Positions 34,573 through 47,265 are shown, counted from the first letter of the stretch. The stretch: 64,000 nt of DNA from Chaenocephalus aceratus (GCA_023974075.1 CM043788.1:14542928-14606927), one strand, 5' to 3'. The notes: a model not told the origin generated them from the letters alone. Numbers and translations: made by a program.

Positions 34573-37348
34573 TATCAGTATGTTGTTACTTCTTCGGCAT
34601 CATTTTGAAACGTGTATTACAATTAAATCACGGTCAAATATGTTCATCCAACCCAGTCTCACAAAAAAACGTGTAATAACTACGTTGGTCCACAACGTAG
34701 GACGTAGTAGTTCTACAAAAACGCCTCTGAAATTGTAAGATCCCTACGTTTTTTTCACCATTCATTCCAATGGCAGGCGTCTATGTCACGTGATCTTCAA
34801 ATTTCTCCCTGCAGAAAAAAAAAACATGGCCGAACTTCGTTTTATTCTCGGTGTAAAATGCCTATTTTAAAGTTAGTTTGGCCATTAAAATGCGTTTTGA
34901 TGTCATTTGATGTGATAAATATGAGTTTTTATTTCAGATTATGTGTGCAGTTGATGCACATGATCTTTAGTTTGCCAGTTAGTACGAAGATTACTTCAGG
35001 AAATTGTGTCTATACAACGTTTTCATTGTGTCACCAAGGTGGTTGCTAGGGATGCTGCTATCGATATTATTTCTGTTATGTTGTGTAACTGTTTAATGGT
35101 GTTATCTTTATTGCTACCCCCCCCACCCCCCCCCCACCCTACCCCCCCACCCCCCCCCCTTCCCCGTCAATGTTGTAGTGTTGGTCCACAGCGCAAACGT
35201 ATTAGTTTAACAAAATCCGCATCTAAAATTGTGGCATACGTTATTTTCCCCTGTGCAATTCTCCATTTACTCAACAATAACACATAATTATCCTTGTGTT
35301 TTTTATTTGTTTGATTAATAAACACAAGTTGGAGTCCGTCAGGACCGAGGGTCGGAGCAGCTCATTTGCTTTACAGAATATTACACCCGGAAGTAAGTAT
35401 TCTCTCCGCTTCGCTTGACAAACCCCGTAATAGTCTTCAAGCTCTGTGATTGGAGAGTGTGCCGAGCGTCGAACAACACTTGAAATGGGATGGAACCACG
35501 GCAGACTGTCCAAAACTGGATTTGAACGGGTCCACCCCCGTTACATCAGCATGTGTAACAGTTGTAAATATGCAGTGGTGTTTATTTGTAAATCATTTAG
35601 TATAATCACACAAATTCTGTGTTTTATATTTAATAATTCTGTGTTCTTTATTTATTGATTGTTCAATACCTGACAAGGTCGGAGATGAAAAACTTTGGTC
35701 GCAGGTTCCTCAACAGTGCATTACAAAACATCTATCAATATGTGTGTACCTCCACCATTAAATTGTCGTATTCTGCACATTTCTTATACTATCTACATAC
35801 ATCTTATATAGAGTATAATACATATGTATAATATCAGTTAAAATAAGTGCTTCAACATAGTTAACATTGCTGGAGGTATACACAAAGTTTTTCATTCATT
35901 GCATAACTACACCGTTGTGTATATGACATGTCAATAAACCTTAGAAAATCTTGAAATCTTGAAAGGGATGTGCAAAATAGTCATTATACAGTCTTTAATT
36001 AACTATTAGTAGAGAATAACGAGTAATGAATATACTTTATAGGGATCCTATTAATATCTAATAATAAAAATAATGAAATTCAATAACATGCTTTTAACCA
36101 CTAGGTGTCCTTTATATCAGCTGTGCACCTTTATGGTGTAAATACAGCCTATCTACCAATTGGATCAAATATAAAAGTCAGCCGAATTAGTGTTGATACT
36201 GCAAGGAGACGTATTGTGTGAAAAGAAATGTAAGATGTGGTTTAATGGCTGATATATTTATGATCCATGTCACGTTTTCAGTGTTGGCGGCAGTTCCTCA
36301 TGTTTGTCGAGAAGTCTTCTCATCAGGGCTCTATAAATAGAGAACTACGGCAGATATGTAATATTTAATGCAGCCGAACCGTGTATTACAATGCCGTTAT
36401 GTGATGACTTTCAAAGAGAAAAGCAAGAACACTCGGAATAAAGTGTTTTCGGTCTGTTTCCGGTATTTGTTTATGACGATGTGATGTGATGTGATGTGAG
36501 ACTGGAATTGCACAGGGGAAAATAACGTATCTCTGCCACAATTTTAGATGCGGATTTTGTTAAACTAATACGTTTGCGCTGTGGACCAACACTATACATT
36601 GACGGGGAAGGGGGTAGCAATAAAGATTACACCATTAAACTGTTACACAACATAACAGAAATAATATCGATAGCAGCGTCCCTAGCAACCACCTTGGTAA
36701 CAATGAAAACGTATCGACACAATTTCCTGAAGTAATCTTCGTAATAACCAGAGCCATATAATAGAAGAGTTATGACATCTCCGTTCACTCCAATGGACCA
36801 CTTTTTTACAGCAATGGCGGATCGTGGAGCCTCTCAATCGTTCCCCGGGAGTTAGCGCCAAGGCTAGCAGAGCTGTAGAGTTGCAGCATAATAGACCGTT
36901 CGTAACGGACTTTTAAAGGTAAGAAGAAGTTTAAAGATTTATATTGCGGATATTATCAGTACATCTGATTCAAATTAACATGTGTATTAAAGGATGTCAG
37001 TGGATTATCCCTAAATTAGTAGATTTAGGGAACGTTTACAGATAACAGATCAAGCTAGGATACCGAAGCAAGTTAGCAACACACGTTGAACAGCCTTTCA
37101 ATTGTAAATTCCGTTCTCTTAATGTCATTTCGTCCAACGTTGTTGAATTAGAGAAGAGGGGCTTCTAAACTGGATTGTATGCGGGGGTGGAGGGAGTTAA
37201 ATATTAGATAAATATAACTTTGGTGCGTGTAAGACTGAGTGTTTTTAGCAGAGCCATATTGTGTCCTTGTGATTATTGATTATTACCTGTCTGTATAATG
37301 TTGCAGCTCAGCTGATTTTGGATTGATTGCAAAGGGAGAGGGACTTAA

Positions 37349-38609
37349 AGGGATAGTGGAAATTGAACCCCAAATAGTTTCGTTTTAACTTATATACAAG
37401 CATAATTACGTACCAAAACAATCACACCTGATTAAAAAAATATAATAATTGCCTTACGCATGTTAGAAGCACTTTATTGCAGCTTCCCCGAACTTTTTTA
37501 GAAACGAAATGATCGATTCAGCCAAACCGGAAGTGAGGAAAACTCAGGAAGACGAAACGATAACAAACCATGGCGTCTATGCAGAATGAACGTGGAAGGG
37601 CAAATATACCAGACAAAGAAGAAGGATTTTACGAGGTATCCAGTGATGATAGCGAGTCAGAAACATCCTCTCGGCTTTCCTGCGAAAATGTAGTTTTAGG
37701 AACTGAATCTGAATCCGGTTCAGTAAGCGACGATGGTGAGAATATTGAGCCAGACGATGGACCATTACGTCCTTATTTGTTCGAGCCCGAGGTGATGGAG
37801 TTAGTTCACGGCATGGGCAATGGCGGCATGGATGACCAGGACCAGGCGCCAGATGATGCACCCCTACGCACAAATAAATCTTGACTGGTAAGGTCCCTAA
37901 GCATAGCTCACGCTAGGCGCTATATTATATATTGCAAAAGTTGGCATGCATGCACTGTAGGCCTATGGCTATGCCCGAGGATGACTGCATGTAGGGTACA
38001 TTTCATAACATACCAGGGTCAGGTTCACATAATTATCTTGTCACATTTATTATTGTATATGTAACAGCCTTATGGGCATTAATTACATGAATAAATTGAA
38101 ATGAATTGTATACTAGCATGATATACAGCTAGAGCCAATCGGTCTTTTGACATAGTATGGTCCTAATCCTAGGCTAGCCAGGCTGCCTTTCAAGTGTAGG
38201 CTGTACTCACAGTACTGTTAGTCTATCATGTCTATATGATGACTGTAGTGTACACATTCGACACTGTGTACCGGATTATCGGATGACGAGGCCTCCGGTC
38301 GCCTAATCGACAGGCAAATAAATGGCGTTGTACACAATGGTACAGGCTAATGATGCATTAAATCAGCCAGAAAACATAATAAACTACTCGTGCCTCGTCC
38401 AATGTTTGTGCCCGTCTTCCTTTGTTTTCCGTCATCACCCGAAGATTCCCGAAGTATTTCGTTTCATTGAGAGGGCGTGGTCGGGAGCAGTAAAATTGAA
38501 TATAATATGAAACTAGGCGCATGAAATTAAAAAAAAAATGGTTTATTATGCTTATTTTTAATAAAAATACATAAGTTAAACCCAAAATTCGCGGATTTCC
38601 ACTATCCCT
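37349..38609. mobile_element. TTAA-flanked element N3 nested in N2
   Basis: The inverted ends AGGGATAGTGGAAAT are flanked by TTAA (37345-37348 and 38610-38613), the duplication used by piggyBac and Kolobok elements. It carries one ORF (37570-37884) and no transposase, so it is probably a deletion derivative of a larger gene-bearing transposon. Confidence 0.7.
37570..37884 (+). CDS. Acidic ORF in N3, resembles first exon of P2X7-like transposon genes (104 aa)
   Basis: ATG in strong context (ACCATGG). The protein is very acidic and serine-rich (YEVSSDDSESETSSR, GTESESGSVSDDGEN) and contains LRPYLFEPEV. An acidic Ser/Asp-rich start followed by a PY-FEPE block is what I know from multi-copy fish genes annotated 'P2X purinoceptor 7-like', whose Cys-rich zinc domain lies in a later exon. 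That domain is not seen here. TGA is followed six bases later by GGTAAGG, a possible donor, so the original exon may have ended near the stop. Function unknown; similarity is from memory. Confidence 0.4.
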   Translation: MASMQNERGRANIPDKEEGFYEVSSDDSESETSSRLSCENVVLGTESESGSVSDDGENIEPDDGPLRPYLFEPEVMELVHGMGNGGMDDQDQAPDDAPLRTNKS

Positions 38610-41600
38610 TTAAGTGAGAGTGAAAACACAAGGTAAGTTTAATACTACTGTTTTATATAAGTAAGCATACTAAACATGTATTCTATCACTGTATTATATA
38701 AGTAATCTTGTTAGTAACCTACTGTATGGCAGGTGGAGGGGCAGTGATGTTACAGGTGGAGGAGCAAAACTGCAAGACTGCAAACTCACAAGACAGAGAA
38801 ATCAAAGGTTTGTTCTCCAGAGAAGAGGTTGATTTCACTTCAATTTTTTCATATTTTCTAAAGATGTGGAAATGGCACAAAAAAAAACTTAACCGAGCTG
38901 TAACCAAGACAACTGTAACAACATGAGTAGAGAGCCACCAAGGTTTTTCAAGTCCCTCTCTTACTCCATTTTGCCAACCCAAACTTCCAGGTACATGATG
39001 GGACACCTTGCTTGTTTTTGTTGTTTGCGCTCCTCTGGCTGGGTGCTGGCAGGTGGAGGGCAGTGATCCCTTCCCTTCTTCCCTCAATCTTTTAGACTAA
39101 TGTAAGTAGAAGACATGGCACTGTAAATGTTCGAACATTTGAAAATATTATACCACTATTATACCACCAAGAAATATTACTTTTGTTACTAAGAGTTCAT
39201 ACTTATTATACCTGTGTCACCTTTCACACTATCGCTGTGATCATGAGCTATGGGCTTTGTAGATACGGGGGCCCTTCTCTTTTTGACCACAGGGCGATGC
39301 ACGAAGATGGTGGGTATAGCCTCTGCTCTCAGCCTAGTCTTGCCCTTTTTTGTCTTGACAAACGAGTGACTTGAGGTTACTTCACACACAGAACAACTCA
39401 GTTTTGTCTGCCCACATACATATTCCATAGTGGTTGAATACACAGTATTAGGAAACACTTTATACTTACTGGACATGTTATACTCATTACATACTGTATA
39501 TAAAATATGACCAAGAATGTGAGACAACTTTATAGAAATTCATATCACATCTGTTACTGATTGCCATTTGTCATACTTTGTTAAACTCACAAATAATAAA
39601 GTTCCATAACTTCAGTTGGGAACAGAGACCACACCTTATCTACCCAAGGCAATTCCCATCCAATAGGTGTGCTATATAGGTGTGTATAACCCTTTCCCCT
39701 GTCTGTTACTCCCTCTTTCAGCACAAGAACCAGAGGGGGATTCAATGGAGCCTGAATACCTGCACTGAGACCCTCACCCTGCACCCTGAGTCTCAACTCT
39801 GTGTTTTTCAAGCCTTTCCCTGTTTTCTTTTGTATTAAACAAAACATTAAGCTTTCCCAATGGTTTTGGTTTTCGTTTTGTGAAAAAATGCAAATGCAGT
39901 GTTTGTATATAAATCACATATTGTTTTGCTGTTGGTCGTGAAATTGCTCCTGCTTCCTCCGCTCTGTGTCAGTGTGGAAGCCGTACATTCGTACTCCTTT
40001 CTCTGAGCGATTTGAGCATCCCCAGGCAGCACATCAAACCATGGTGGCTACTAGGAGGCAGCACAGCAAACCAGGACAACACGGAGGAAAAGGCACAGAC
40101 AAACTGCATGATATGCTATTCAATGTTTATTGAATTCCATGTATTTTGCAATGGATGTTCCTAAAACAACACATTTAACATCATCATCATCATGCTGCTG
40201 CTGCTGCTAGTCCTTTGATAGTCACCTGTCGGTCTCCTGTCCTTTCTGAAAGCCATAAAGATGACATTAGTCCATTTAGATAACTTGTGTCCTCAGTTAC
40301 CATGGGATTACTGAAACTACCATGCATTTAAGAAAATGGTAGAAATTAATCTAATCTGAATTTTAAAAGCATTACTTTAGATCCCCTCCCGCTAAATATA
40401 TCAATAAACATTAGAAAGTGATGCTCCTGACTACCATACAAGTTTAAGAAGATAATATTGGTTTTAAAGAATTCAAAGCTATAAATAAACAACAGGCTCT
40501 TTAACCAAGGCACTGTTAGTAACATGTAAACTAGTTGTTCACACTAATCCTAATATTATCACTTAATATTAGCAAATTCTATTTTATTTTTTAAAACATA
40601 TTGATGTAAATACATACACATATTGATTTGTTGTATAAATATTGCAAATCAAACCTTTATTCACTAATAATTACCAAAAATCGTAGTTCTATCTCCTGTT
40701 ATCATTGCATTCACATTGCCCGCCATGAACTTCTGGGGAACGATCCTCGTCTACATGAACCACGTGACGATAACCGTTTTTGGACTTCCGTTGTCGTAAC
40801 TCTTCTATTATATGGCTCTGGTAATAACTGGCAAACTAAAGATCATGTGCATCAACTGCACACATAATCTGACATAACAACTCATATTTCTCGCATCAAA
40901 TGACATCAAAATGCATTTTAATGGCCAAACTAACTTTAAAATATGCATTTTACACCGAGAATAAAACGAAGTTCGGCCATGTTTTTTTTTTTCTGCAGGG
41001 AGAAATGTGAAGATCACGTGACATAGACGTCAGCCATTGGAATGAATGGTGAAAAAAAACGTAGGGATCTTACAATTTCAGAGGCGTTTTTGTCGAAATA
41101 CTACGTCCTACGTTGTGGACCAACGTAGTTATTACACGTTTTTTTACGAGACTGGGTTGGTTCATCTTGTTGTAGTTTGTAGCCCCCTTGCCAGCGATTC
41201 TCTCTCTAGTTTAGCATACTCAGTCCGACTCAGCCTGGTTGTTCCTGGCCCTAGAACCACGATTTAGTTGGGCCAGAAAAAAGGTGAAAAAGTATCCCCG
41301 GGCCAAAACTAGGCCAAGTGGAAACGCCACCAAAAACGGGCCCCACACGGCTCGGCACGCTTAAAGCGAGCTACCCGCTGCAGTGGAAACGCGCCATAAT
41401 AAGGCCTAACCAAACCGAGCAAGGCCGAGCGAGGCCTGCAGTGGAAACGCGCCATTAGTTCTCAGTGGGTCTCACGGTTTGGTCACCATTCATGTAAACA
41501 CATATTTCCATTTGAAGGGGGAGTGATTAGTAAAATATACATGAATAATAATACAAAAAACGTTAACTGGGTGAAAAAATGTAAGATAAACTTTGCAGCA

Positions 41601-41742
41601 GTCTTTGCTGCTGCCTCAAAGAGGAGAAGGGGGAGAGGGGGGAGACAGGAGAGGCTGAGCCCAGACACACTCACAACTACAAATGAACCAAAAACAAATA
41701 AATAAACAAGTTTCAATGTTTTTTCATATTGGATATGGTATG

Positions 41743-41948
41743 TTATTGGTTCTCTATTTGGGGTTAAGTACATTGTCAGAATAAGTGAGAAATGGATTTA
41801 ACTTCTGTTAGACAGCCATATGCCATACATTTTTGCATACATTCACAGTAAATATTTATTCAGTATGATAGCTGTCTAACAGAAGTTAAATCCATTTCGC
41901 ACTTATTCTGAGAATGTACTTAACCCCAAATAAAAGAACCCAATAAAA
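41743..41948. mobile_element. Small inverted-repeat element (about 205 bp)
   Basis: Arms of about 70-75 bp (TATTTGGGGTTAAGTACATT ... AAGTTAAATCCATTTC) face each other around a short AT-rich loop at 41813-41868. MITE-like, no coding. Confidence 0.8.
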
Positions 41949-42328
41949 AGAGTTGTTAAATAATAGTGAAGTCACGTTGTATTAACAATAACTCATCTCT
42001 CTCGAGTTTTTGAGCTTTGCTAAAAGCCACTGTGTCAAGTGTCCATCTTGGGTTGCCGTCCGGAGCTGTCCAATATGGCGGACCATCTCGCACATGCGCA
42101 GTACCGATCAGGCAGGGGACGGATCGGGTAGTGCCACGGGGTGTCACTACCCGATCCGTCCCCCTGCCCGATCGGTACTGCGCATGTGCGAGATGGTCCG
42201 GAAGTCCGGACGGCAACACAAGATGGACACTTGACACAGTGGCTTTTAGCAAAGCTCAAAAAGAAAAACCGAGAGAGATGAGTTATTGTTAATACAACGT
42301 GACTTCACTATTATTTAACAACTCTTTT
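41949..42328. mobile_element. Fold-back element with about 180 bp arms
   Basis: Nearly all of this block is two inverted arms (GAGTTGTTAAATAATAGTG ... CACTATTATTTAACAACTC) with a centre of only a few bases near 42138 (CCACGGGGTG). The inner arm is GC-rich (GGGACGGATCGGGTAGTG). It lies directly against the preceding small element. Confidence 0.85.
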
Positions 42329-42491
42329 TTGTACTTATGCACATAAATAATGTTTCTAATTATTTACAATTAAAAAAAATATATATTCTGCGTTACTTTA
42401 GCCAACACTTTTATAAGGCCACTAGATTAGATAATTACGAAATGTGTAGATAGAATACATATCTTTCAGGTTGTTATTTTGTCATTATGTT

Positions 42492-45463
42492 CAACCCAGT
42501 TTCACGGCATTTCGTGTTCACCAACACGATTTTTAATCTATTGATTCGTGTTCACCAACACGATTTGCCCCTTTTTTTCGTGTTGCACAGCACGATTTTA
42601 AAAGCAATGTATTTCTACTGCCTGCAGCACGTCTTTTTCTCCGGTCGGGTCGAGGAAGACCGGAAGCTGTGTGGTTCATAAAAACATATTCTTACTCAAT
42701 ATCAAGCCACAGTTATTGCTTTTATTTGAAATCGTATAATTTCGGACTTTTGTTGCCGTCTGTGAGGAAAATAAATGGGGCTCAGAGCCTCAGGATACTG
42801 AAATATGTATTTTTTAAATCTTTTTTCCTTCTAATTTGTTATTCTTTTCAAAATAACACACTGTTATTTACTCACCAATAACACTCAATTATCCTTGCTT
42901 TTATTTATTGGTTTAATTCCATAATCTCGGACTTTTTTGGCGTCCGTCAGGAACTGAATTTCAAAATAAAAATAACCGGAAACAGACGTAGGCATTTCGA
43001 GCGATTACCCAAGATCCTCAGCTATGGTTTTAAGATCGTTTATTGGATGTTTTAGCCGCAATGCATGCTGGGATTTGGTGTTTATATGATATGAAATCCG
43101 GAAAACATTTTAAAAGAATAAAATAATACTTAATTCCGAGTGTTCTTGCTTTTCTCTTTGAAAGTCATCACATAACGGCATTGTAATACACGGTTCGGCT
43201 GCATTGTATATTACAGATCTGCCGTAGTTCTTTATTTATAGAGCCCTGATGAGAAGACCTTTGGAAAAACTGAGAAAATGCCGCCGAAACTGAATACTTG
43301 ACGTGGATCATAAATATATTCAACAATTAAACAACATCTTCAAGTTCTCTTCACACAATACGTCTCCTTGCAGTATCAACACTAATTCGGCTGACTTTTA
43401 AATTTGATCTAATTCACAGATAGGTTATATTTACACCATAACGGTGCACGGCTGATATAAAAGGACTGTAGTTTTTAAAGATATTACTGATTTTCTTTGA
43501 ATGTAAGAATGTAAATACTGAGTCTGAAATAGTATAGCAATATGCTGTAAAATTATGTGAAAGCATGAATAAAACGTGTCCTACACTAATAATACAAAGT
43601 TATTATGGCTGTGTGTACCTTGTGTGCACCGCCTAGTGGTTAAAGCACGTTATTGAATTATTGGTTTTATGTGTTATAATATAACACATAAAAACAATAA
43701 TGTACTCTTAATATTTTTGTCATCAAATATTATTTGAATATTTGAATACAAATATGAAGAGTACATACTTTCATAGGGGGAAAGTAAAAGGTCTGTGATA
43801 GAAATATAGAATATAAAAAATCAAGAAGATACTATAAGTGATCTCTACAATAAAACAGTTTAGTGCAGGATGTACAAAGATATTAATAGGAGGAGGTGCA
43901 AAACAGAAAAACGAATTAACCTTTATTTAAACATTAAATAACAGATTAAGGTCTTCTTTTAAATAAGAAAAAAACTTTGGGGGTATCTACAGATTAATAT
44001 TAAGCCTGACAAAGTACTTAACGTCTAATATATTGCTTTCCTGCAATGTTAACTATGTTGAAGCACTTATTTTAACTGATATTATACATATCAATTATAC
44101 TCTTAGATAGAATAAGAAATGTGCAGAATATGAATATGTTTAATGGTGGAGGTACACACATATTGATAGATGTCTTGTAATGCACTGTTGAGGAACCTGT
44201 GACCCAAGTGTTTCATTCATTGCATAACTACACCGTAGTTGTGTATATGATATGTCAATAAACCTTTGAAAATCTTGAAAGGGATGTGCAAAATAGCCAT
44301 AATATACAGTCTTTAATTAACTATTAGTAGAGAATAACGAGTAATAAATATACTTTATTTCTCATTTCCATTCATGTCAATTGCAGATACATGTTTAGTC
44401 TTCTCAAGCACCAACTATCAAATATCTCTCCTGATTGTTGGCACTTGACAATCACCTTACCTGAATTTTACTCAGGTCACGTGTAACTAAAGTCTGATTT
44501 AAGGGTTGTTTATATTTCACATAATTAATCAGAATCTGCAAAGTAACTCAAATAAATGCAGTGGAGTAAAAATACCAGGTTAACCTCTGAATTGTCGTGG
44601 AGTAGAATTACAAAGTAACAATGAGCTGTCATGTGGGTATATATTAATGCTGCGCATTATGGACACAAGCGATTTTCACCCATTTATTAATTATATGTTT
44701 TACATTTGATAACAACAATGTGTTTAATACTGGCAACTTCTAATTGTGGGAAAAACGAAAACGTTCAGTAGAGACGTCCCATAGAACATTTTGCGAAACA
44801 CAATAGCCAGCATGTGTAGTTCTGGGGGGGCGTTCGATTCCAGTTTTGGATAGTCTGGCGTGGTTTCGTTCCATTTCACACAGCTGTTTGACGCTCTGCG
44901 TAACCTTACGGGGACTGTAGTCCTAAACGATAGCTGGGGATTATGGGTAGTGTAGTGTCTTCGGCCATCCTAAACTCAGAAATGTTGACAATCGCAATGA
45001 TGCTCGAAATGTCCCTTATAGGCCTACGTCTGTTTCCGGTTATTTTTATTTTGAAATTCAGTTCCTGACGGACGCCAAAAAGCCCGAGATTATGGAATTA
45101 AACCAATAAATAAAAGCAAGGATAATTGTGTGTTATTGGTGAGTAAATAAAAGTGTGTTATTTTGAAAAGAATAACGAATTAGAAGGAAACAAATTTTTA
45201 AAAATACAGATTTCCGTATTCTGAGGCTCTGAGCCCCATTTATTGTCTGAGCCCCATTTTATTTTTCCTTTTTTATGAACCACACAGCTTCCGGTCTCCC
45301 ACGACCCGACCGGAGAAAAAGACGTGCTGCAGGCAGTAGAAATACATTGCTTTTAAAATCGTGCTGTGCAACACGAAAAAAAAGGGGCAAATCGTGTTGG
45401 TGAACACGAATCAATAGATTAAAAATCGTGTTGGTGAACACGAAATGCCGTGAGACTGGGTTG
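42492..45463. mobile_element. Long-inverted-repeat DNA element E3 (modular family)
   Basis: The ends CAACCCAGTTTCACGGC (left) and CAACCCAGTCTCACGGC (right, reverse) are flanked by the 7 bp duplication TTATGTT (42485-42491 and 45464-45470). The arms are about 500 bp. Subterminally, TCGTGTTCACCAACACGA occurs twice per arm, a self-complementary hairpin. The core matches E1's core closely (for example GTTTAGTGCAGGATGTAC near 43859 versus 7919). It has no transposase. Its core lacks N1, so it serves as the empty-site reference for E1. Confidence 0.85.
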
Positions 45464-45507
45464 TTATGTTTCATGTTTTATTTACCTTTTAGTATTTGTA
45501 TATAGTA

Positions 45508-46008
45508 TCTGAACTTTGGAGAGGAGTTGGGAGACACACGACACATCAAATCACATCTACAGATCAAGACAAAGCGAATGGAAGTAATCCCATACTCCTA
45601 GCGTGAAAATGTTTGTGAAAACGTGTGCAAAGTCTCCGAAAATCCTAAAAATAAGCTCACATTTGAATTAGCCATAAAAAAAACAAATCATTCAGTAAAA
45701 ATAAGGCCCCACGGATCATCTACTCTCTGAGACGATTCCAGGGATGTCTGGCTTGAGTTTCTACCACCAGGGAAAGTGGACAAAAGTGCCCGAGATCAGC
45801 CTCTTAATTTACCCAGGGCCTAGTGCTTGGCTTTGGGCATGAAAATTCAGGAAACTCCCCTGAGTATTTTATTAAATATCTGAACTTTGGAGAGGAGTTG
45901 GGGGACACACGACACATCAAATCACATCTACAGATCAAGACGAAGCGAAAGGAAGTACTCCTAGCGTGTGAAAATGTTTGTGAAAAACGTGTGCAAAGTC
46001 TCCGAAAA
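45508..46008 (+). repeat. Direct repeat pair of about 130 bp
   Basis: 45508-45640 and 45878-46008 share the text from CTGAACTTTGGAGAGGAGTT to GTGCAAAGTCTCCGAAAA with few differences. Between them is an unrelated 237 bp. Possibly a local duplication or the LTR-like ends of a small element; no coding. Confidence 0.75.
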
Positions 46009-46067
46009 CGGAGCAGTGGCTGTGCTGGCTGTGATGCTAGCTTTGCGGCTAGCGGTTAGTTGTTGTT

Positions 46068-46267
46068 GTTTGAAGTTGTTGCTATGGAAACAACATGACG
46101 GAGAAAAAATTAATATCTTCTACATATAATAACGAACAAAGTAAAGAATTAAGTGTAGGCTATGCCTGTTTGAAGTTGTTGCTATGGAAACAACACGACG
46201 GAGAAAAAGTATAATCTTCTACATATAATAACGGACAAAGTAAAGAATGAAGTGTCGGCTATGTTTA
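46068..46267 (+). repeat. 100 bp tandem duplication (two copies)
   Basis: Copies 46068-46167 and 46168-46267 start GTTTGAAGTTGTTGCTATGG and differ at only a few positions. Confidence 0.9.
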
Positions 46268-46702
46268 AATGTTCGGAATTTGACCATCATGGCCCTCTTG
46301 AGTTGCCGTAAAATATGACGGATATGACGGATGACGGGTGCGACGGAAATACACCCGAACACATCTGGTACCCCAAACACATCTGGTCCCTACACCGGTA
46401 CCACATGGGTAAAAATCAGAAGTGCCGGTATTGCGTACCGGTGAGTACCGGCCCAATTCAAGCACTGCGTAGGCTATAACCTGCTGCTGGTGTAGGGTTA
46501 TCCAGAATACGTGTTTTCTGCATTTTGGGTTTGTAAATAATATCCAAACATTTGACAAAAGTACATATTTTAGTCAATTCTAATATATCTAATATGCCTA
46601 TTAAAAAAAAAAAAAGTATGCTTCTAGCTAACGATAGGAGTAAGCTGCTCTGTCTCACTTGAAATACTAACTTTACAATGCGCGAATTTTGAGCCTGTAG
46701 TG
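46268..46702. other. Transposon-derived spacer
   Basis: Contains GTACCGG repeats and ends a terminus CCAATTCAAGCACTG at about 46450-46464, the reverse of the end at 22152. GTAGGCTAT occurs after it (46466-46474) and at 46156-46164, a possible target duplication, which would make 46165-46465 a small element. Confidence 0.4.
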
Positions 46703-47042
46703 CAGTGTTTCTCAAACTTTTTCATACCAAGGACCACTTAACCAATACAAAACCACTCGCGGACCACCTAACTCCACAAATATCCAAAATCACATCGTTT
46801 TCTAGAACAGATTACAAATTGCCTGAAAATGGTACAAACAAGTGGCATCATGTGTGATGAAGGTGTGGCGCTGGGCTATATCATGCAATCGAAAGTGAAA
46901 GTTAAGCTCGCTCCATTGCAGAGATATTCCTGCGAGAGTGCGGATAGCTTACATTTATTTATTTATTTATTTAAAATGTGAAATTTTACCAATATACTCA
47001 CGGACCACCAGTGGTCCGCAGACCACACTTTGAGAAGCACTG
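46703..47042. mobile_element. hAT non-autonomous element (340 bp)
   Basis: The ends CAGTGTTTCTCAAACTTT and (reverse) CAGTGCTTCTCAAAGTGTG are flanked by the exact 8 bp duplication CTGTAGTG (46695-46702 and 47043-47050). This is the typical hAT-Charlie-type terminus. No coding. Confidence 0.9.
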
Positions 47043-47265
47043 CTGTAGTGTAATGCGCCCTCACGGGAAGTGACGGTTGCCGCTGTTAGCTACCAAAGAT
47101 CGTTTGCGGTACTAAATCATTACAGACTTCTCAATAAACCCTATAACATAAATATGGCTTATTTTCTTGGCACAATAATAGTGGTATGTTACTTAAATAG
47201 TAAAAAACACCCATGTATATCCTTTTTTTTTTGTATAGTGCCGTTATCTGGAGAAACCACGGTGG

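Larger units (their letters stand above)
36749..40820. mobile_element. hAT-like element N2 nested in E2
   Basis: The inverted ends CAGAGCCATATAATAGAAG are flanked by the 8 bp duplication GTAATAAC (36741-36748 and 40821-40828). E2's other arm keeps the unbroken site (CCAGTTAGTACGAAG near 34975), so the insertion is certain. CAG ends with an 8 bp duplication suit hAT. It contains N3 and otherwise no recognisable transposase. 38.6-40.7 kb holds no recognised gene; CATCATCATC/TGCTGC repeats lie at about 40178-40208. Confidence 0.8.
34649..41159. mobile_element. Long-inverted-repeat DNA element E2 (modular family)
   Basis: The ends CAACCCAGTCTCAC (left) and CAACCCAGTCTCGT (right, reverse) are flanked by the 7 bp duplication GTTCATC (34642-34648 and 41160-41166). 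The arms are about 610 bp: left 34649 to about 35260, right 41159 back to 40829 and then 36748 back to about 36520, because N2 split the right arm. Near each end is the hairpin CTACGTTGGTCCACAACGTAG. The core (about 35280-36520) shares blocks with E1 and E3 in reverse orientation (CAAGGAGACGTATTGTGTG, AACACTCGGAATAAAGTG). A C-rich tract lies at 35118-35160. No transposase is seen. Confidence 0.85.
26575..41396. mobile_element. Outer element B (Harbinger-like ends), host of a large nest
   Basis: The left end TGGCGCGTTTCCACTGCAG at 26575 and its inverse ending at 41396 continue as near-identical inverted arms for about 110 bp (GTAGCTCGCTTTAAGCGTGC, GGGGCCCGTTTTTGG, CCACTTGGCCTAGTTTTGGC). A second, shorter copy of the right terminus ends at 41454; with TTA at 26572-26574 and 41455-41457 this could be the true end with a 3 bp duplication. 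Nearly all the content is later insertions (R1, F, E2). B's own sequence is perhaps 1-2.5 kb. Confidence 0.65.

Noticed and set aside
38719..39087. 122-residue minus frame inside N2
   Set aside because: Does not resemble a hAT transposase or any family I know; no start context or splice support.
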